Source: Pantoea sp. BAV 3049
GTDB lineage: Bacteria > Pseudomonadota > Gammaproteobacteria > Enterobacterales > Enterobacteriaceae
Assembly: GCF_009765445.1 (NCBI RefSeq)
Contig: NZ_WHOY01000031.1
Coordinates: forward strand, 5,108,359-5,172,358
DNA: 64,000 nucleotides
Reading direction: 5' to 3'
Shown here: positions 1-9,360 of the stretch, piece after piece
Layout: each line of letters starts with the position of its first letter
Numbering within the stretch: the stretch's first letter is position 1
The notes under the pieces: generated by a model
Told to the model about the DNA's origin: nothing
Databases searched by the model: none
The model's input: the letters and a program-made list of their open reading frames with translations, nothing else
Position numbers and translations under genes: made by a program

Positions 1-305
1 ACGACAAAATGATTCATGTCCCAGTGAAGGATGCAGGGGAGGTGTAACTTATCTAATTCATCCAGTTCGAGCCTCAGTGCCCGACCGGATAAGCCCATGC
101 TGTTGGCGGTCTGAATAACATCAGCCAGAGTGGCGCCCTTCAGTGAAGTCGGATGCGCCCGGCGCAGGGTGATCATATCCGTTTTATGACCATAGAAGCC
201 GGCGATCATACCGACACAGGTCAGTCCGCATTCCGCTGCCTGAGTCTGGTGTAATATCGGCAGGTTCTTCCGCCAGGAGAACTGAAGATCTTTCAGAATA
301 TTCAT
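1..305 (-). CDS. C39 peptidase-containing bacteriocin/microcin ABC exporter, N-terminal part (CvaB-like)
   Basis: The gene starts at 305 on the minus strand and runs off the window edge, leaving 101 codons. These form the N-terminal peptidase C39 domain of a CvaB/RaxB-type exporter. The catalytic cysteine is in QAAECGLTC (Cys26, preceded by the oxyanion-hole Gln20) and the catalytic histidine is His99 in LPCILHWDMNHF. In this family the domain cleaves the double-glycine leader of a microcin or bacteriocin precursor while the membrane and ATPase domains, here outside the window, export it. It lies 26 bases after the adaptor gene, in the same operon. The rest of the protein cannot be judged, so an intact transporter is inferred. 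Confidence 0.85.
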   Translation of the reverse strand, partial: MNILKDLQFSWRKNLPILHQTQAAECGLTCVGMIAGFYGHKTDMITLRRAHPTSLKGATLADVIQTANSMGLSGRALRLELDELDKLHLPCILHWDMNHFV

Positions 306-331
306 ATTATTTAATAACCTGGTATAAAAAA

Positions 332-1591
332 TTAAACAGACGTATGGCGTCCAAGCGCGTAGAGCGGTTCAAGTACCCACTGGTAAAGGCGGCGTCTGTC
401 TATAATAAAATCAGCTTCCACAGTGCCACCGGGCTGCAATTTAAGGTCATTGCCGTAGGCGCTGATAAATTGTTTATCCAGATCAACTCTGACCTGGTAA
501 AAGGCTTCCTGGACCTGCATAGCTCCGGTGAGATGCGAGACTTCCTGCGGAGAAAGCGAGACGCGCGACACGTCGGAGACGGTGCCAAACTGCTGCCCGA
601 ATTTCTGATAGGGGAAGGCCTGATAGCGCAGGATCACGCGCTGACCGGGCTTGATAAACCCGATTGCCCGGCTGCTGACCATAATACGAGCCATCAGGCT
701 GGCATTTTCCGGAAGAAGGGAAGCCACTGACTGTCCGGCGCTGACAATTTGCCCGGGCTTCACCAGCACCGAGCCGACGATGCCACCTTCCGGCGCTTCC
801 AGAACGGCCGAACGGCGTGACTCGTTTTCTATCCGTGACTGGAGCACGGTGGAAAGCTGCCGCTCAAGATCATTTTGCTTATTGCGCGTGTTGACCGGCT
901 GCTCGCGGATTTGTTGTAACGTCTGAGTCAGCTGCTGCTGAACGTCGGTGCGCTGGCGATCCACCTCCAGCAGGCGGGATTCCGCATCCAGCAGGGTCGA
1001 CTGCTGTTGCTCAACCTGAGTGTTGGAGGCATATCCCTTCTCACGCATTAACAGCAGCTTATTCACCTGCCTGTTGGCAAGACTGACCTGGGAGACCCGC
1101 TGCGAATACATCTGATTGAGCTGGTTAATCTGCTGTTGCAGCATCCTCTTTTTATCTGCCAGCCCTCTGACCGTCTCTTCATTAAGAGTCACCAGATTCT
1201 TAAGCTCGTTTTCCAGCCCGGCAATCTGCTGGTTCAGTTGCTCAGAGATCATGCTGCGGGTCTGGCCGTACTGGGTGGCAATCTCTGAAGATACGGTGGC
1301 AAGATGCTGTCCTTTTTTCACGCTCTGGCCTACTGTCATATTCAGGTCGAGCAGCGTTCCGCTGTTGACCGCCATGATATTCATCACGCCATTAACGGGA
1401 AGCAACGCACCGGACGCTGTTTCGCGTTTGGTATAACTCCCGAAAATGCAGAACAGCACCACAATCAAAGTCACGATCATCACCAGCGCGATATTCAGCC
1501 AGCGGTAAGGGGGGCAATACAGAGCAACTTTTCCTACGGCTTTCGAACGATTAGCCTCTAACGCTTCATCCCTGAATAATTTGTCACTCAT
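332..1591 (-). CDS. HlyD/CvaA-family membrane fusion (adaptor) protein of type I secretion
   Basis: A 419-residue adaptor joining the inner-membrane exporter to the outer-membrane channel. It has a short cytoplasmic N-terminus with LFRDEALEA, one membrane segment at about residues 33-53, a lipoyl/barrel strand region, a long Gln-rich coiled coil (about 110-260), a second lipoyl half with APEGGIVGSVLVKPGQ, and a C-terminal barrel ending in RRRLYQWVLEPLY. The start and end motifs closely resemble those of CvaA, the colicin V adaptor. The gene sits between the outer membrane protein and the C39 exporter with short gaps (8 and 26 bases), so the three are probably one transcript. Confidence 0.88.
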   Translation of the reverse strand: MSDKLFRDEALEANRSKAVGKVALYCPPYRWLNIALVMIVTLIVVLFCIFGSYTKRETASGALLPVNGVMNIMAVNSGTLLDLNMTVGQSVKKGQHLATVSSEIATQYGQTRSMISEQLNQQIAGLENELKNLVTLNEETVRGLADKKRMLQQQINQLNQMYSQRVSQVSLANRQVNKLLLMREKGYASNTQVEQQQSTLLDAESRLLEVDRQRTDVQQQLTQTLQQIREQPVNTRNKQNDLERQLSTVLQSRIENESRRSAVLEAPEGGIVGSVLVKPGQIVSAGQSVASLLPENASLMARIMVSSRAIGFIKPGQRVILRYQAFPYQKFGQQFGTVSDVSRVSLSPQEVSHLTGAMQVQEAFYQVRVDLDKQFISAYGNDLKLQPGGTVEADFIIDRRRLYQWVLEPLYALGRHTSV

Positions 1592-1599
1592 AAATTTAT

Positions 1600-2931
1600 C
1601 TACCTTGATACTGCCTGCTGGCAGGCATAGTCATTCAATGTGGAGTAATCCAAATCGCCGGTTGCAGCGGCCAGTGCGATCTTCTGTTGAACAAAATTGT
1701 TTTCTGCTTCGGTAAGGTCTTGCCGTGATTTGTACAGGTCTTTCTCAGCATTAAATTGATCGAGCAGCGTTCTTAATCCCAGCTCTTTGCCATAGGCGGT
1801 GGAGGCGACTTTTTTCTGTGCGGAATCCACCGAACGCAGATAGGCATTAATTTTCGCCAGGTTGTTGTTTACGCCGAGCCATGAGGCTTTGGTATCCTGC
1901 ACGACCTTGCGGCGCGTATCCTCCAGCAGTTCTCTGGCCTGATCGCGGCGGCTGACCGCCTCAAAACTTTGTGAGAGATATTTGCCTCCCGAGAAGATAG
2001 GGACGGTGACGTTCACCCCGACGTAGGTGTTTTTGGTTTTGGAGGTGGAACCGAAAACTTCATCCAGCACGTTGCCATTTTCCGCCCGGCTCCAGTTGGT
2101 GCCGTAATTGGCCTGCAGGGTCACCACGGGCAAATGAGCTGATGTTGCACTGATCACGTCTGCCCGGGACTCTTCCAGTTTGTGCGAGGCGGCGATGATA
2201 TTGAGGTTTTTTTGTGACGTGCGCATCACAACCTGCTGCATAGTTTCTTTTTGCGGATGAAAAAGGCAGCGCATATCCGCTTCCTGAATCTCTTCGGCCG
2301 GCAGTCCGGTTAAGCGGTTAAATTCGAGTCCCGCGTGGTTCAGGTCATCTTCAGCAGAGAGCATTTCCGCTCTGGCACGGTCAAAACTGGCCTGAGCATC
2401 ATCCACATCCAGCACGGTGCCTTCGCCAATCTGCTGGGCTTTTTGGGCTTTATGAAGTTGCACTTCATAGGCCTTCATCTCCTGCTGCAACGTCGCCAGT
2501 TGCTTGCGCGAAAAGATCACCGAGAACCAGGCTTTGCTGACATCCTGAATCAGCTTCTGCTGGGCCAGCATATAATTCGCATCGGCCAGGTCGGCCGCCG
2601 CATCGGCTCTTTTCCATGTGGCAAAGCGGGCGGGATCGAACAGAGGTTGCGAAAGGTTAAAGCTGTAGTTATGGCGTTTGATACCGGCGGCATAAGAGGC
2701 ATCGGGCTGATCCTGCTTGTAATAGCTTCCTGTTAGTGAAATTTCCGGCAAAAGCCCGGCGAATCCCTGGTAGCGTTTCTGCCCTTCAGCATCATGCAGG
2801 TTGCCTGCCGCGATAAATTCAGTATCGTAAAAACGCGCCGCGATAACGGATTGCTGCAAACTGACGGCATGCCCCTGAAAGCTATTGGCCAGTGAAGCCA
2901 GTATGATTAATATTAATTTATTTTTTTTCAT
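1600..2931 (-). CDS. TolC-family outer membrane efflux protein
   Basis: About 443 residues. I chose the start at 2931 (MKKNKLILIIL) because it opens a signal peptide ending near FQGHA; an upstream in-frame ATG at 2949 would overlap the preceding gene. The body has the duplicated helical hairpin pattern of TolC-type channels, including QPLFDPARFATWKRA in the first half and VPIFSGGKYLSQ in the second. Its role would be the outer membrane duct of the CvaA/CvaB-like exporter encoded next. A dedicated channel is notable because many class II microcin systems use the housekeeping TolC. Confidence 0.85.
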   Translation of the reverse strand: MKKNKLILIILASLANSFQGHAVSLQQSVIAARFYDTEFIAAGNLHDAEGQKRYQGFAGLLPEISLTGSYYKQDQPDASYAAGIKRHNYSFNLSQPLFDPARFATWKRADAAADLADANYMLAQQKLIQDVSKAWFSVIFSRKQLATLQQEMKAYEVQLHKAQKAQQIGEGTVLDVDDAQASFDRARAEMLSAEDDLNHAGLEFNRLTGLPAEEIQEADMRCLFHPQKETMQQVVMRTSQKNLNIIAASHKLEESRADVISATSAHLPVVTLQANYGTNWSRAENGNVLDEVFGSTSKTKNTYVGVNVTVPIFSGGKYLSQSFEAVSRRDQARELLEDTRRKVVQDTKASWLGVNNNLAKINAYLRSVDSAQKKVASTAYGKELGLRTLLDQFNAEKDLYKSRQDLTEAENNFVQQKIALAAATGDLDYSTLNDYACQQAVSR

Positions 2932-2935
2932 GAAA

Positions 2936-3592
2936 TTACAGCATTCCATTCAGGTATGCGTACTTCAATAACTCCGCGTTACTTTTAATATCCAGCTTTT
3001 TCATTGCATTCTGTTTCTGCGTGGCAACAGTGCTGATGGCCCGGTTTTTCTTGGCTGCAATATCAGAAAGCGAATGGCCCTGAGCGATCAGAAAGACAAC
3101 CTCCCACTCCTTAGACGTTAAAGCGATTTGATCCTGATTTTTAAGCTTGTCGTTGACGGCTTCTGTGAGGACTTTAGAGATGAATTGTTTTTCGGAATCT
3201 GAGATCAAATGGCCGATAGCTCTCTGAAGCTCATCAATGCTGTCATGGGTGCTGACTAAAGCATCGTATTGCTGTTGGATCACTTTTTTTATCAGGAGGG
3301 TGTTGGAGTTTTGCATGAAAATCAATGTCTTGACGTTGTTTTTTGCGCAAAGATTTTTTAACTTCTGCTGTTCACCTGAATCGCAATTTTTGTAGAGGTA
3401 ATTGTATTCAGTAAAAATGAGGTCAACGTTTCCTTTCCTGACCTCACTAAAGAGTTCCTGATGGTCTGAACAGGTTTTGATGGATATTACTTCTGTCGTG
3501 ATCTTATTTTTCAGATATTCACATATCTCATTATCGAACATGTTGAAATTGTAATAAATGACAACATGGACAGGCTTTTTAATATCTTCCAT
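2936..3592 (-). CDS. LuxR-type transcriptional regulator with receiver-like N-terminus
   Basis: 218 residues. The C-terminal 60 residues form a GerE/LuxR helix-turn-helix (LTSKEWEVVFLIAQGHSLSDIAAKK, then STVATQKQNAMKKLDIKS), similar to RcsB/FimZ-type regulators. The N-terminal 130 residues look like a degenerate receiver domain: they alternate hydrophobic strands and helices, but I cannot identify a clear phosphoacceptor pocket. It ends 5 bases before the outer membrane protein start, so it is the first gene of the secretion operon and a likely controller of it. The signal is unknown. Confidence 0.75.
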   Translation of the reverse strand: MEDIKKPVHVVIYYNFNMFDNEICEYLKNKITTEVISIKTCSDHQELFSEVRKGNVDLIFTEYNYLYKNCDSGEQQKLKNLCAKNNVKTLIFMQNSNTLLIKKVIQQQYDALVSTHDSIDELQRAIGHLISDSEKQFISKVLTEAVNDKLKNQDQIALTSKEWEVVFLIAQGHSLSDIAAKKNRAISTVATQKQNAMKKLDIKSNAELLKYAYLNGML

Positions 3593-4852
3593 TGAACTTT
3601 CCCATGATTATTCGTGCTAAACAGGGTTTTTCCCTAAAACTGACCGATTTTTCCAGATGTAAAGAATAAAAAAGTGGTGAGGGTATTCTTTCCCTCTGTT
3701 TTGATTAACCTGAAGGAATGTCCAGGCCGATCTCCTACCGGAGTATGATTATTGGAAAGCCAGACAGACTCTTTTTGTATGTGCCAATCGATTGTGTCAA
3801 TCAGCTGATATCTTCAGGCGATGGTTCCCTCCTGCAGTGAAGTCGAAAGTCCGTTTCAACGTGCAATATGATGCAGATTGTTGCGAAATTGTAAGTTTAT
3901 AGATGAGGTCCAGCGCGTCTCTCCTGAAATCATCGCTGTGAAGCGCATTCTTTCATCTGAATCTGTTCTTGGCAATACGCTGAACGATTTACTTCATTGA
4001 GTTATCTCCTGAGGTAATTCCCTGTTCATAGATGATTGTTATGTATTTAATGTTTATTATGGTTTTTAATTTTCCAATATCACTATTATGAAGTGTTATT
4101 AGTTTAGTTCTCTAGCAAAATTTTTAAAGTATTTATATGGGGCTTGTTGTTGTTTAAATGTTTCTTGATTGTGATAAAATTTAGCTGTATGAGGTTATTT
4201 ATAGAGCGAAAATGTGAATCGGACTGTGATTGGCGATGTGAATCAGACGAAAATTCTGCTAAAGGAGACTGCATTTTAAAAAACCCTTAACCGCAATCAG
4301 TGAATTTTTGTTCTGAAAATCCGTTATCAAAAAGAGGTCGATTCATCAAGGGGGCCTGTCCCCGTTTTGTTAGTTAATGTCTCTGAAGCGGATGTCAGCA
4401 GTGTGAAAAACGGAGCAGGGTATGGTCATAAATTGTGGCCAAAATGCTGTATTCTCTGCGGCATTGCGGAGGTTTTGTCAGGGGGTATTTAGACAGGGAT
4501 TACTGATTTCGTTAACTATTTCTCCGTTAACATTGAGTGTAAATTTCCAGGGGTAAGTAATGTTTTTTCAGCCTGGATTATGTTTCATTGACCATAAAAA
4601 TAAATAACATTAAGTGTAAAATGGAAGTGTGAATTTTTTTCTGGAAAGAGGAATCCCGACGGAGAAATGGCATACTAAGGGTGAATTTGTTGATGTTCAT
4701 CTCTTTTCTTTTTCAAAAAGCAGAGAGGCACGGATGTTAATTGACATCTTTTCGGGACTACATTCGTTACAAAAAAATCATTAATTTTTTTAAGAAAAAC
4801 GGAAAGGATGTCGTTATGACCTATTACATAGGCGAAACATGGTGAGGAAGAC
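3593..4852. other. Gene-poor AT-rich stretch within the island
   Basis: About 1.26 kb separates the divergent regulator genes. No reading frame of 60 codons or more occurs on either strand. Short frames exist, for example a 40-codon frame starting at 3718, but have no recognisable product. I looked for a class II microcin precursor (a leader ending in Gly-Gly) and found none. A G-rich hairpin at 4350-4364 is followed by a short T-rich run and might be a terminator. The stretch could hold regulatory DNA, small RNAs or decayed genes. Confidence 0.5.
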
Positions 4853-5008
4853 ATGAGAGTGTATGATCAGGGAAGAGATAAAAATACCTATCTTTTAGAG
4901 AGTTGTGATCGCTTGTATTTGCATGATCCGGCATCTCTGCCATTCCTGGTCAACAGGGCTTCCTCTTGTTCCGCTATATTGACGAAAACTCTCATTTGGC
5001 ATCATTAA
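4853..5008 (+). CDS. Possible small protein, 51 aa, unknown
   Basis: An ATG at 4853 is preceded by a good ribosome binding site (GAGGAAG, 3-4 bases upstream) and opens a 51-codon frame starting MRVYDQGRDKNTYLLES and ending TLIWHH. It has two cysteines, no signal peptide and no family I recognise. It precedes the IprA-like regulator by 77 bases in the same direction. A nine-codon frame (4816-4845) ends just before it. Coding status is uncertain. Confidence 0.3.
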   Translation: MRVYDQGRDKNTYLLESCDRLYLHDPASLPFLVNRASSCSAILTKTLIWHH

Positions 5009-5085
5009 GATGATGCATATGCAGAGTCATATCCATTAGCTTAAACAATAATGTTTATCTGGAGAGTTCACATAATCTCAGAGGA

Positions 5086-5724
5086 ATGAGTTTAGTTATT
5101 CGTTATTGTAAATTTAAAACATTTGGATTATATATGTTTAGCGTTCTTGAAAGTCATGAGCAGATAATTAACTTACTCTTACCCTATGCTGAGAACTCCG
5201 AACCTGATGAGATATCAAGAGGGAAGAGGAGATACAAGTTTTGTAAGAAAGAGCAGCGCGTGGTGTATCTTTTGCTTGAGGGGGATTTTTGCCTCAAAGT
5301 GAAAGGTGGAAACAAAATCCTGAGTATTGTCTCCGCACCCTGCGTGATAGGATTTATGCCTGCTCTTGAAGAGATCCCTTTGTATCTTGAACGAGTTGAC
5401 TACGGAAAGATCAAGCATATTGATTATGATTTTTTCTGGAAGTCTGTAAAAGATAAAAAGATTTTTGATGACGTTATGAAGGTGATGTCGGGCCAGTATA
5501 CTGACCTGATGAGCCATATCTCAATGAACAAGTGTACCTCTGCTGACGAAGTCAGATCGTTAGTCCATCGCTGGCAGCAGATCCCGGAACATCTGAAGAA
5601 AAGATTTTCAGTCATGTATTTGATTGAAAATAGCTCCGATCTCTCAAAAAGCTCAATCAGTCGCGTATTGAAAGAGATGAAAGAGAACGGTGAGATTTCA
5701 CTGGACAGGGGGAGGTTCGACTAA
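5086..5724 (+). CDS. IprA-like winged-helix regulator (Crp/Fnr-like fold)
   Basis: Up to 212 residues. A cyclic-nucleotide-binding-like barrel occupies about residues 20-120, and a C-terminal winged helix (SSDLSKSSISRVLKEMKENGEISLDRG) is the DNA reader. This layout matches IprA/YaiV-type regulators of enterobacteria, which lack the cAMP-binding residues of Crp. The start is uncertain: ATG at 5086 has GAGG almost touching it, and ATG at 5134 (MFSVLES) is a good alternative that fits the family start. It is followed by a LuxR-type gene in the same direction. A role in controlling the island is inferred from position. Confidence 0.65.
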   Translation: MSLVIRYCKFKTFGLYMFSVLESHEQIINLLLPYAENSEPDEISRGKRRYKFCKKEQRVVYLLLEGDFCLKVKGGNKILSIVSAPCVIGFMPALEEIPLYLERVDYGKIKHIDYDFFWKSVKDKKIFDDVMKVMSGQYTDLMSHISMNKCTSADEVRSLVHRWQQIPEHLKKRFSVMYLIENSSDLSKSSISRVLKEMKENGEISLDRGRFD

Positions 5725-5789
5725 AAAAATCAATCAGTCGCGGTTTAATCAAAGCCGTGGAGAACATTGCCAGGAGGCAGGATACTGAC

Positions 5790-6428
5790 ATGGATAAAGT
5801 AGAGAATATTGTTGTCCTGATTCATATCAGCAATGCTTATCTTTCTGAGGGAATTGCGCAACTCATTAAGCAATCTGCTGGCAAAGAATATAATGTTCTT
5901 ATCAAAAACCAAATTGATCGGGACTCTGTCAGCCTGGCGAATATTATTATTTTACCTAAAAGTGCTATAAACTGTTTATTCTGTTTTTCCGCCCTGGATT
6001 ATCGACAGAAGCAGAGCATTGTTATAGGTATTGATGATGGTGGCCTGCCGGAAACTCGCCTGCAAATCCCCAGCTGCCTGCCCGGCATGATTGTGATCCC
6101 AAGGGCCTGTCCACTGGACAAAGTGTCGAAAATTTTTCTGATGTCAATGCTGCGGATCAGTACGGATACCGGGGAGTACCTCTCTCTGCCTGCCTGTAAG
6201 AGCCGTTCACTGTCAGCGCGCCAGAAGGAGTTTGCGGGGTTATTTATTGCCGGATACGACATGCACCTCATTGCGAGGATACTTAACGTATCGGTGAAGA
6301 CCGTTTACTCCTACAAGCTGCAGACGATGAAAAAATTTAATCTGGCCCGAACTCATGACCTGTATGAATTCCTGGTCAACTACATGAAAAAACAGAAGAT
6401 TAAAACGACGATCGCTGTCTCGCAATAG
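5790..6428 (+). CDS. LuxR-type transcriptional regulator
   Basis: About 212 residues from the ATG at 5790; an in-frame GTG at 5757 would add 11. AGGAGG lies 12 bases upstream of the ATG. The C-terminus is a LuxR/GerE helix-turn-helix: LSARQKEFAGLFIAGYDMHL, then NVSVKTVYSYKLQTMKKFNL. The N-terminal 130 residues are hydrophobic and resemble the regulator at 2936-3592 in layout, without receiver active-site residues I can identify. It is the third regulator in the island and lies between the IprA-like gene and the tRNA-Phe terminator. Confidence 0.65.
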   Translation: MDKVENIVVLIHISNAYLSEGIAQLIKQSAGKEYNVLIKNQIDRDSVSLANIIILPKSAINCLFCFSALDYRQKQSIVIGIDDGGLPETRLQIPSCLPGMIVIPRACPLDKVSKIFLMSMLRISTDTGEYLSLPACKSRSLSARQKEFAGLFIAGYDMHLIARILNVSVKTVYSYKLQTMKKFNLARTHDLYEFLVNYMKKQKIKTTIAVSQ

Positions 6429-6596
6429 TTATGTCTGCACCCTGAGCATCTGACAGGGAAGGCGGGTCGCATACCGGGGCAGTGGGACTGCTCTGGTTGA
6501 GGCTGTCCGGCATTCTGTATCGAAGGTATGCGCAGTACTGTGGAAGAGTAGCTAAGGTGGATGCAGCGCTGTGAAATAACTGAAGCCGCAGAAAGC

Positions 6597-6622
6597 AAAA
6601 AACCAGCCATCAGGCTGGTTTC
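6597..6622 (-). terminator. Rho-independent terminator of tRNA-Phe
   Basis: Read on the minus strand, AACCAGCC-TGAT-GGCTGGTT forms an 8-bp stem followed by a T run. It begins 8 bases beyond the tRNA-Phe 3' end. Confidence 0.85.
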
Positions 6623-6630
6623 TTTAAATA

Positions 6631-6706
6631 TGGTGCCCGGACTCGGAATCGAACCAAGGACACGGGGATTTTCAATCCCCTGCTCTACCGACTGAGCTAT
6701 CCGGGC
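6631..6706 (-). tRNA. tRNA-Phe (GAA)
   Basis: A 76-base cloverleaf on the minus strand, with 5' GCCCGGATAGCTCAG, anticodon GAA in GGGGATTGAAAATCCCC, T arm GGTTCGATTCC and an encoded CCA end. It stands upstream of yjdC as in E. coli (pheU position). Its 3' side faces the accessory island, as expected for an integration site. Confidence 0.97.
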
Positions 6707-6816
6707 AACGGGGCGCATTAAACCGTAAAGGCCGCCTTCCGTCAACGGCTTTGTCACAAAAAACACGTAAACGACGACTGAATGGCTGCTTTTTATGCGC
6801 TTAGCCTGAAACTTGC

Positions 6817-7395
6817 TCAGGCGAGAGCGCCATTTTTACGACAGAGTGCGATGCTCAGCACATCTTCTGCCAGCGTGCGGGCGGTAGCCACTTCCTGTAC
6901 GTTACGCTTCACCAGCAGGCGGCTCAGGCAGCCTTCGAGAATCAGCTCCATCTGATGAGCAACCAGCGTGGGGTTATCGGTTTCCAGCTCGCTTAGCAGG
7001 TCGTGGGTGTATTGCCATGAGGCGCGCTTCTGCAGCTCGGCAACCTGATGCACAGGATGGTCGGGTTGGGGATAAAAGCTACAGGCAGCAATAAACAGGC
7101 AGCCGGGGTAGCGATTATTGCGCACGGCCTCTTCCAGTACCTGATAGCGTGCCAGCAGCTTCTGTTCGGCGTTCAGCGTCTCGTCCAGCAGCAGTTTGCG
7201 CCGCCAGATATCAATCTGCTGGCTGTGATAGCGCAGGGCGTCATACAGCAGCGCCTCACGGTCGGGCCAGAAGCGCTTTAAGTCTTCTTCCCGGCACGCC
7301 ACTCCATCCGCCATCATGGCAAACGATGTGGAAGCGGCCAGGCCGTTTTGCTCGAGTACATTCAGTGCATGCTCGAGTACCTGTTCACGTTGCAA
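6817..7395 (-). CDS. yjdC: TetR-type transcriptional regulator YjdC
   Basis: 192 residues matching enterobacterial YjdC in length and sequence, with [18 protein letters not shown] at the N-terminal helix-turn-helix, then [20 protein letters not shown] and [21 protein letters not shown]. Its ligand and targets are not well known. It lies 61 bases downstream of dsbD on the same strand, the same neighbourhood as in E. coli, so co-transcription with dsbD is likely. Confidence 0.9.
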   Translation of the reverse strand: MQREQVLEHALNVLEQNGLAASTSFAMMADGVACREEDLKRFWPDREALLYDALRYHSQQIDIWRRKLLLDETLNAEQKLLARYQVLEEAVRNNRYPGCLFIAACSFYPQPDHPVHQVAELQKRASWQYTHDLLSELETDNPTLVAHQMELILEGCLSRLLVKRNVQEVATARTLAEDVLSIALCRKNGALA

Positions 7396-7456
7396 GTGAC
7401 TCTCCTCTTGTATGCCTTCTTCCGGCTTCAGGCCAGAAAATCTTCTCTAGTGTCGT

Positions 7457-9175
7457 TTAACGGGCCAGTTTCTGCAAATGCTGCTCAAACGCGGCGGCAT
7501 CCATAAAACCGGTAATGCGCGACTGAGGGATCTCTTTGCCACTGGCATCGAAAAACAGGATGGTCGGCAGGCCCAGTACCTGAAGCTGCTTCAGCAACGC
7601 GCTGTCCCGGGCATTGTTTGCCGTGACATCGGCCTGCAGCAGCTGGGCGTTTTTCAGCACACTCTGAACGTCAGGCTGGCTGAAAGTGTATTTTTCAAAC
7701 TCTTTACAGGCTACGCACCAGTCAGCATAGAGATCCAGCATGGTGATGCGACCGTTACTCTGCTGAAGGGCCTGATTGAGCTGATTTGTTTCGCTGATGC
7801 GGGTGAAGTTCAGGTGCGCCGTGGTCGCTTCCGCTGACGATGCACCAAAGGCCCAATCCTGCAGCGGACGGGCGGCAACCAGTGCGGCAGCCAGCATCAG
7901 GAGCTGCGCCAGGCGCTGCCAGCCATTGGTTGATTTCAGGCTGATAAAGCCCCAGCCGAAGAAGGCCACGCCCAGCAGGCTCCACAGCCGGAGCCCCCAG
8001 AGATCGCCGATCACCCGCTCCAGCAGGAACACCGGCAGGGCGAGGATCACAAAACCAAAGCCTTCTTTAACGATTTGCATCCATGCGCCGCTTTTCGGCA
8101 GCAGGCGATTACCGGACAGTGTGACCGCAATCAGCGGCAGTCCCATGCCCAGCGCGTACAGATACAGCGTTCCGGCACCGGCCAGCATGTTTCCGCTCTG
8201 CGCGATATACAGCAGGATGGCGCTCAGCGGCGCGGTGGTGCAGGGAGAACAAATCAGCCCGGCCAGCGCGCCCATCAAAAAGACGCCGGTCAGCGAGCCA
8301 CCTTGTTGGCGATTGCTCCACAGGGTCAAGCGGGTCTGCAGGGAAGAGGGGAGCTGCAGGGTGAACAGGCCGAACATCGACAACGCCAGAAGAATAAACA
8401 GCACTGACAGGCCAACCAGCACCGCCGGTGCCTGAAGAGCAGCCTGGAAGCGTAAACCAGCAGCGGCAACAATCACCCCCATCACCGTATAGGTCACGGC
8501 CATCCCCTGGACGTAAACCATCGCCAGCGCAAACAGGCGGCCCAGCGAATACTGTCGGTTACCGCCGAGGATAATGCCGGAAATCAGCGGATACATCGGT
8601 AATACGCAGGGGGTGAAAGCGACACCAATGCCAATCAGCAGCGCCCATAATGGGGAGAACGGCAGGTTTTGGTCGGGAGAGGATGGCCGGGCCGCTACAG
8701 CGTTATTGCCGGCGTTATCCGCTGCGGTGTTGCCTGGCATAACGTCGTTCAGCGGCACGGTGCGGGTTTCCGGTGGATAACAGAATCCGGCGGCAGCACA
8801 ACCCTGGTAGGTCACTGTGACCGTTGCGCCTTTCGCGGCCTGCTGCACGGTCAGGGGCAGCGTCAGGCTTTCAGGATAGATCTCGGTCTTGCCATAAAAC
8901 TCATCCTCATGCGGCTTGCCCTCTGGCAATGCCCAGTCAGCCAGCGTTGCGCCCTGCGCCGACACCTTAATCTGCTGGCGGTAGAGGTAATAGCCGGATT
9001 TTACCTGCCAGCTGAGCGTCAGCTGGTTCGCCTGCTGGCTAAAATCAAACGCAAACGCCTGATCGACCGTGCCAAAGTTATTGGTGCTTTTAGGCCCAAA
9101 CAGCGACGCGCTGGCGGTGGAGCTGAACAAAGTTGCCAGCAGCAGAAAAATTAATGTTGTGAGGTGCTTAGCCAT
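7457..9175 (-). CDS. dsbD: Thiol:disulfide interchange protein DsbD
   Basis: 572 residues. A signal peptide precedes an N-terminal periplasmic domain with the redox pair in GCAAAGFC. Eight membrane segments follow (from about residue 175), containing conserved cysteines in [12 protein letters not shown] and [12 protein letters not shown]. The C-terminal thioredoxin domain carries WCVACK. It passes electrons from cytoplasmic thioredoxin to the periplasmic DsbC and DsbG isomerases and the cytochrome c maturation pathway. Length and motifs are complete. In E. coli cutA lies just upstream; here the 185-base gap to dcuA has no gene. Confidence 0.97.
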   Translation of the reverse strand: MAKHLTTLIFLLLATLFSSTASASLFGPKSTNNFGTVDQAFAFDFSQQANQLTLSWQVKSGYYLYRQQIKVSAQGATLADWALPEGKPHEDEFYGKTEIYPESLTLPLTVQQAAKGATVTVTYQGCAAAGFCYPPETRTVPLNDVMPGNTAADNAGNNAVAARPSSPDQNLPFSPLWALLIGIGVAFTPCVLPMYPLISGIILGGNRQYSLGRLFALAMVYVQGMAVTYTVMGVIVAAAGLRFQAALQAPAVLVGLSVLFILLALSMFGLFTLQLPSSLQTRLTLWSNRQQGGSLTGVFLMGALAGLICSPCTTAPLSAILLYIAQSGNMLAGAGTLYLYALGMGLPLIAVTLSGNRLLPKSGAWMQIVKEGFGFVILALPVFLLERVIGDLWGLRLWSLLGVAFFGWGFISLKSTNGWQRLAQLLMLAAALVAARPLQDWAFGASSAEATTAHLNFTRISETNQLNQALQQSNGRITMLDLYADWCVACKEFEKYTFSQPDVQSVLKNAQLLQADVTANNARDSALLKQLQVLGLPTILFFDASGKEIPQSRITGFMDAAAFEQHLQKLAR

Positions 9176-9360
9176 GGCTGATAACCACTTTCTCCTTGTT
9201 GAACTGAGTAAACCGGCGGGGCGAACAACGGTCCGCCGCCGCGCTGGATGAGCTCAGGGGGTCATCCTTACCGGCAGGCAAATATATCATGGCACGGCGG
9301 TTGAGGCTTTTCAGGATGTAACATGGTCAGGTACGGGCGGAGGAATTCCACCCGCAAAGA

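Larger units (their letters stand above)
1..6596. mobile_element. Putative genomic island at tRNA-Phe (left end outside window)
   Basis: Accessory genes (secretion system, three regulators, a long gene-poor AT-rich stretch) lie directly downstream of the 3' end of a tRNA-Phe gene, while conserved backbone (yjdC, dsbD) starts on the other side. tRNA-Phe genes are common integration sites for enterobacterial islands. I see no integrase and no duplicated tRNA 3' end within the window, so the island boundary and its mobility are inferred only from composition and position. Confidence 0.45.

Noticed and set aside
3718..3840. 40-codon frame MSRPISYRSMIIGKPDRL as a microcin precursor
   Set aside because: AAGGA is almost against the ATG, and there is no Gly-Gly leader or Gly-rich mature part.
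4350..4370. G-rich hairpin with T-rich tail as a terminator
   Set aside because: The stem is only four to five base pairs and the T run is broken; mentioned in the gap entry but not called.
9069..9251. Possible cutA remnant upstream of dsbD
   Set aside because: The plus-strand frame is antisense to the dsbD start and shows no CutA motifs.
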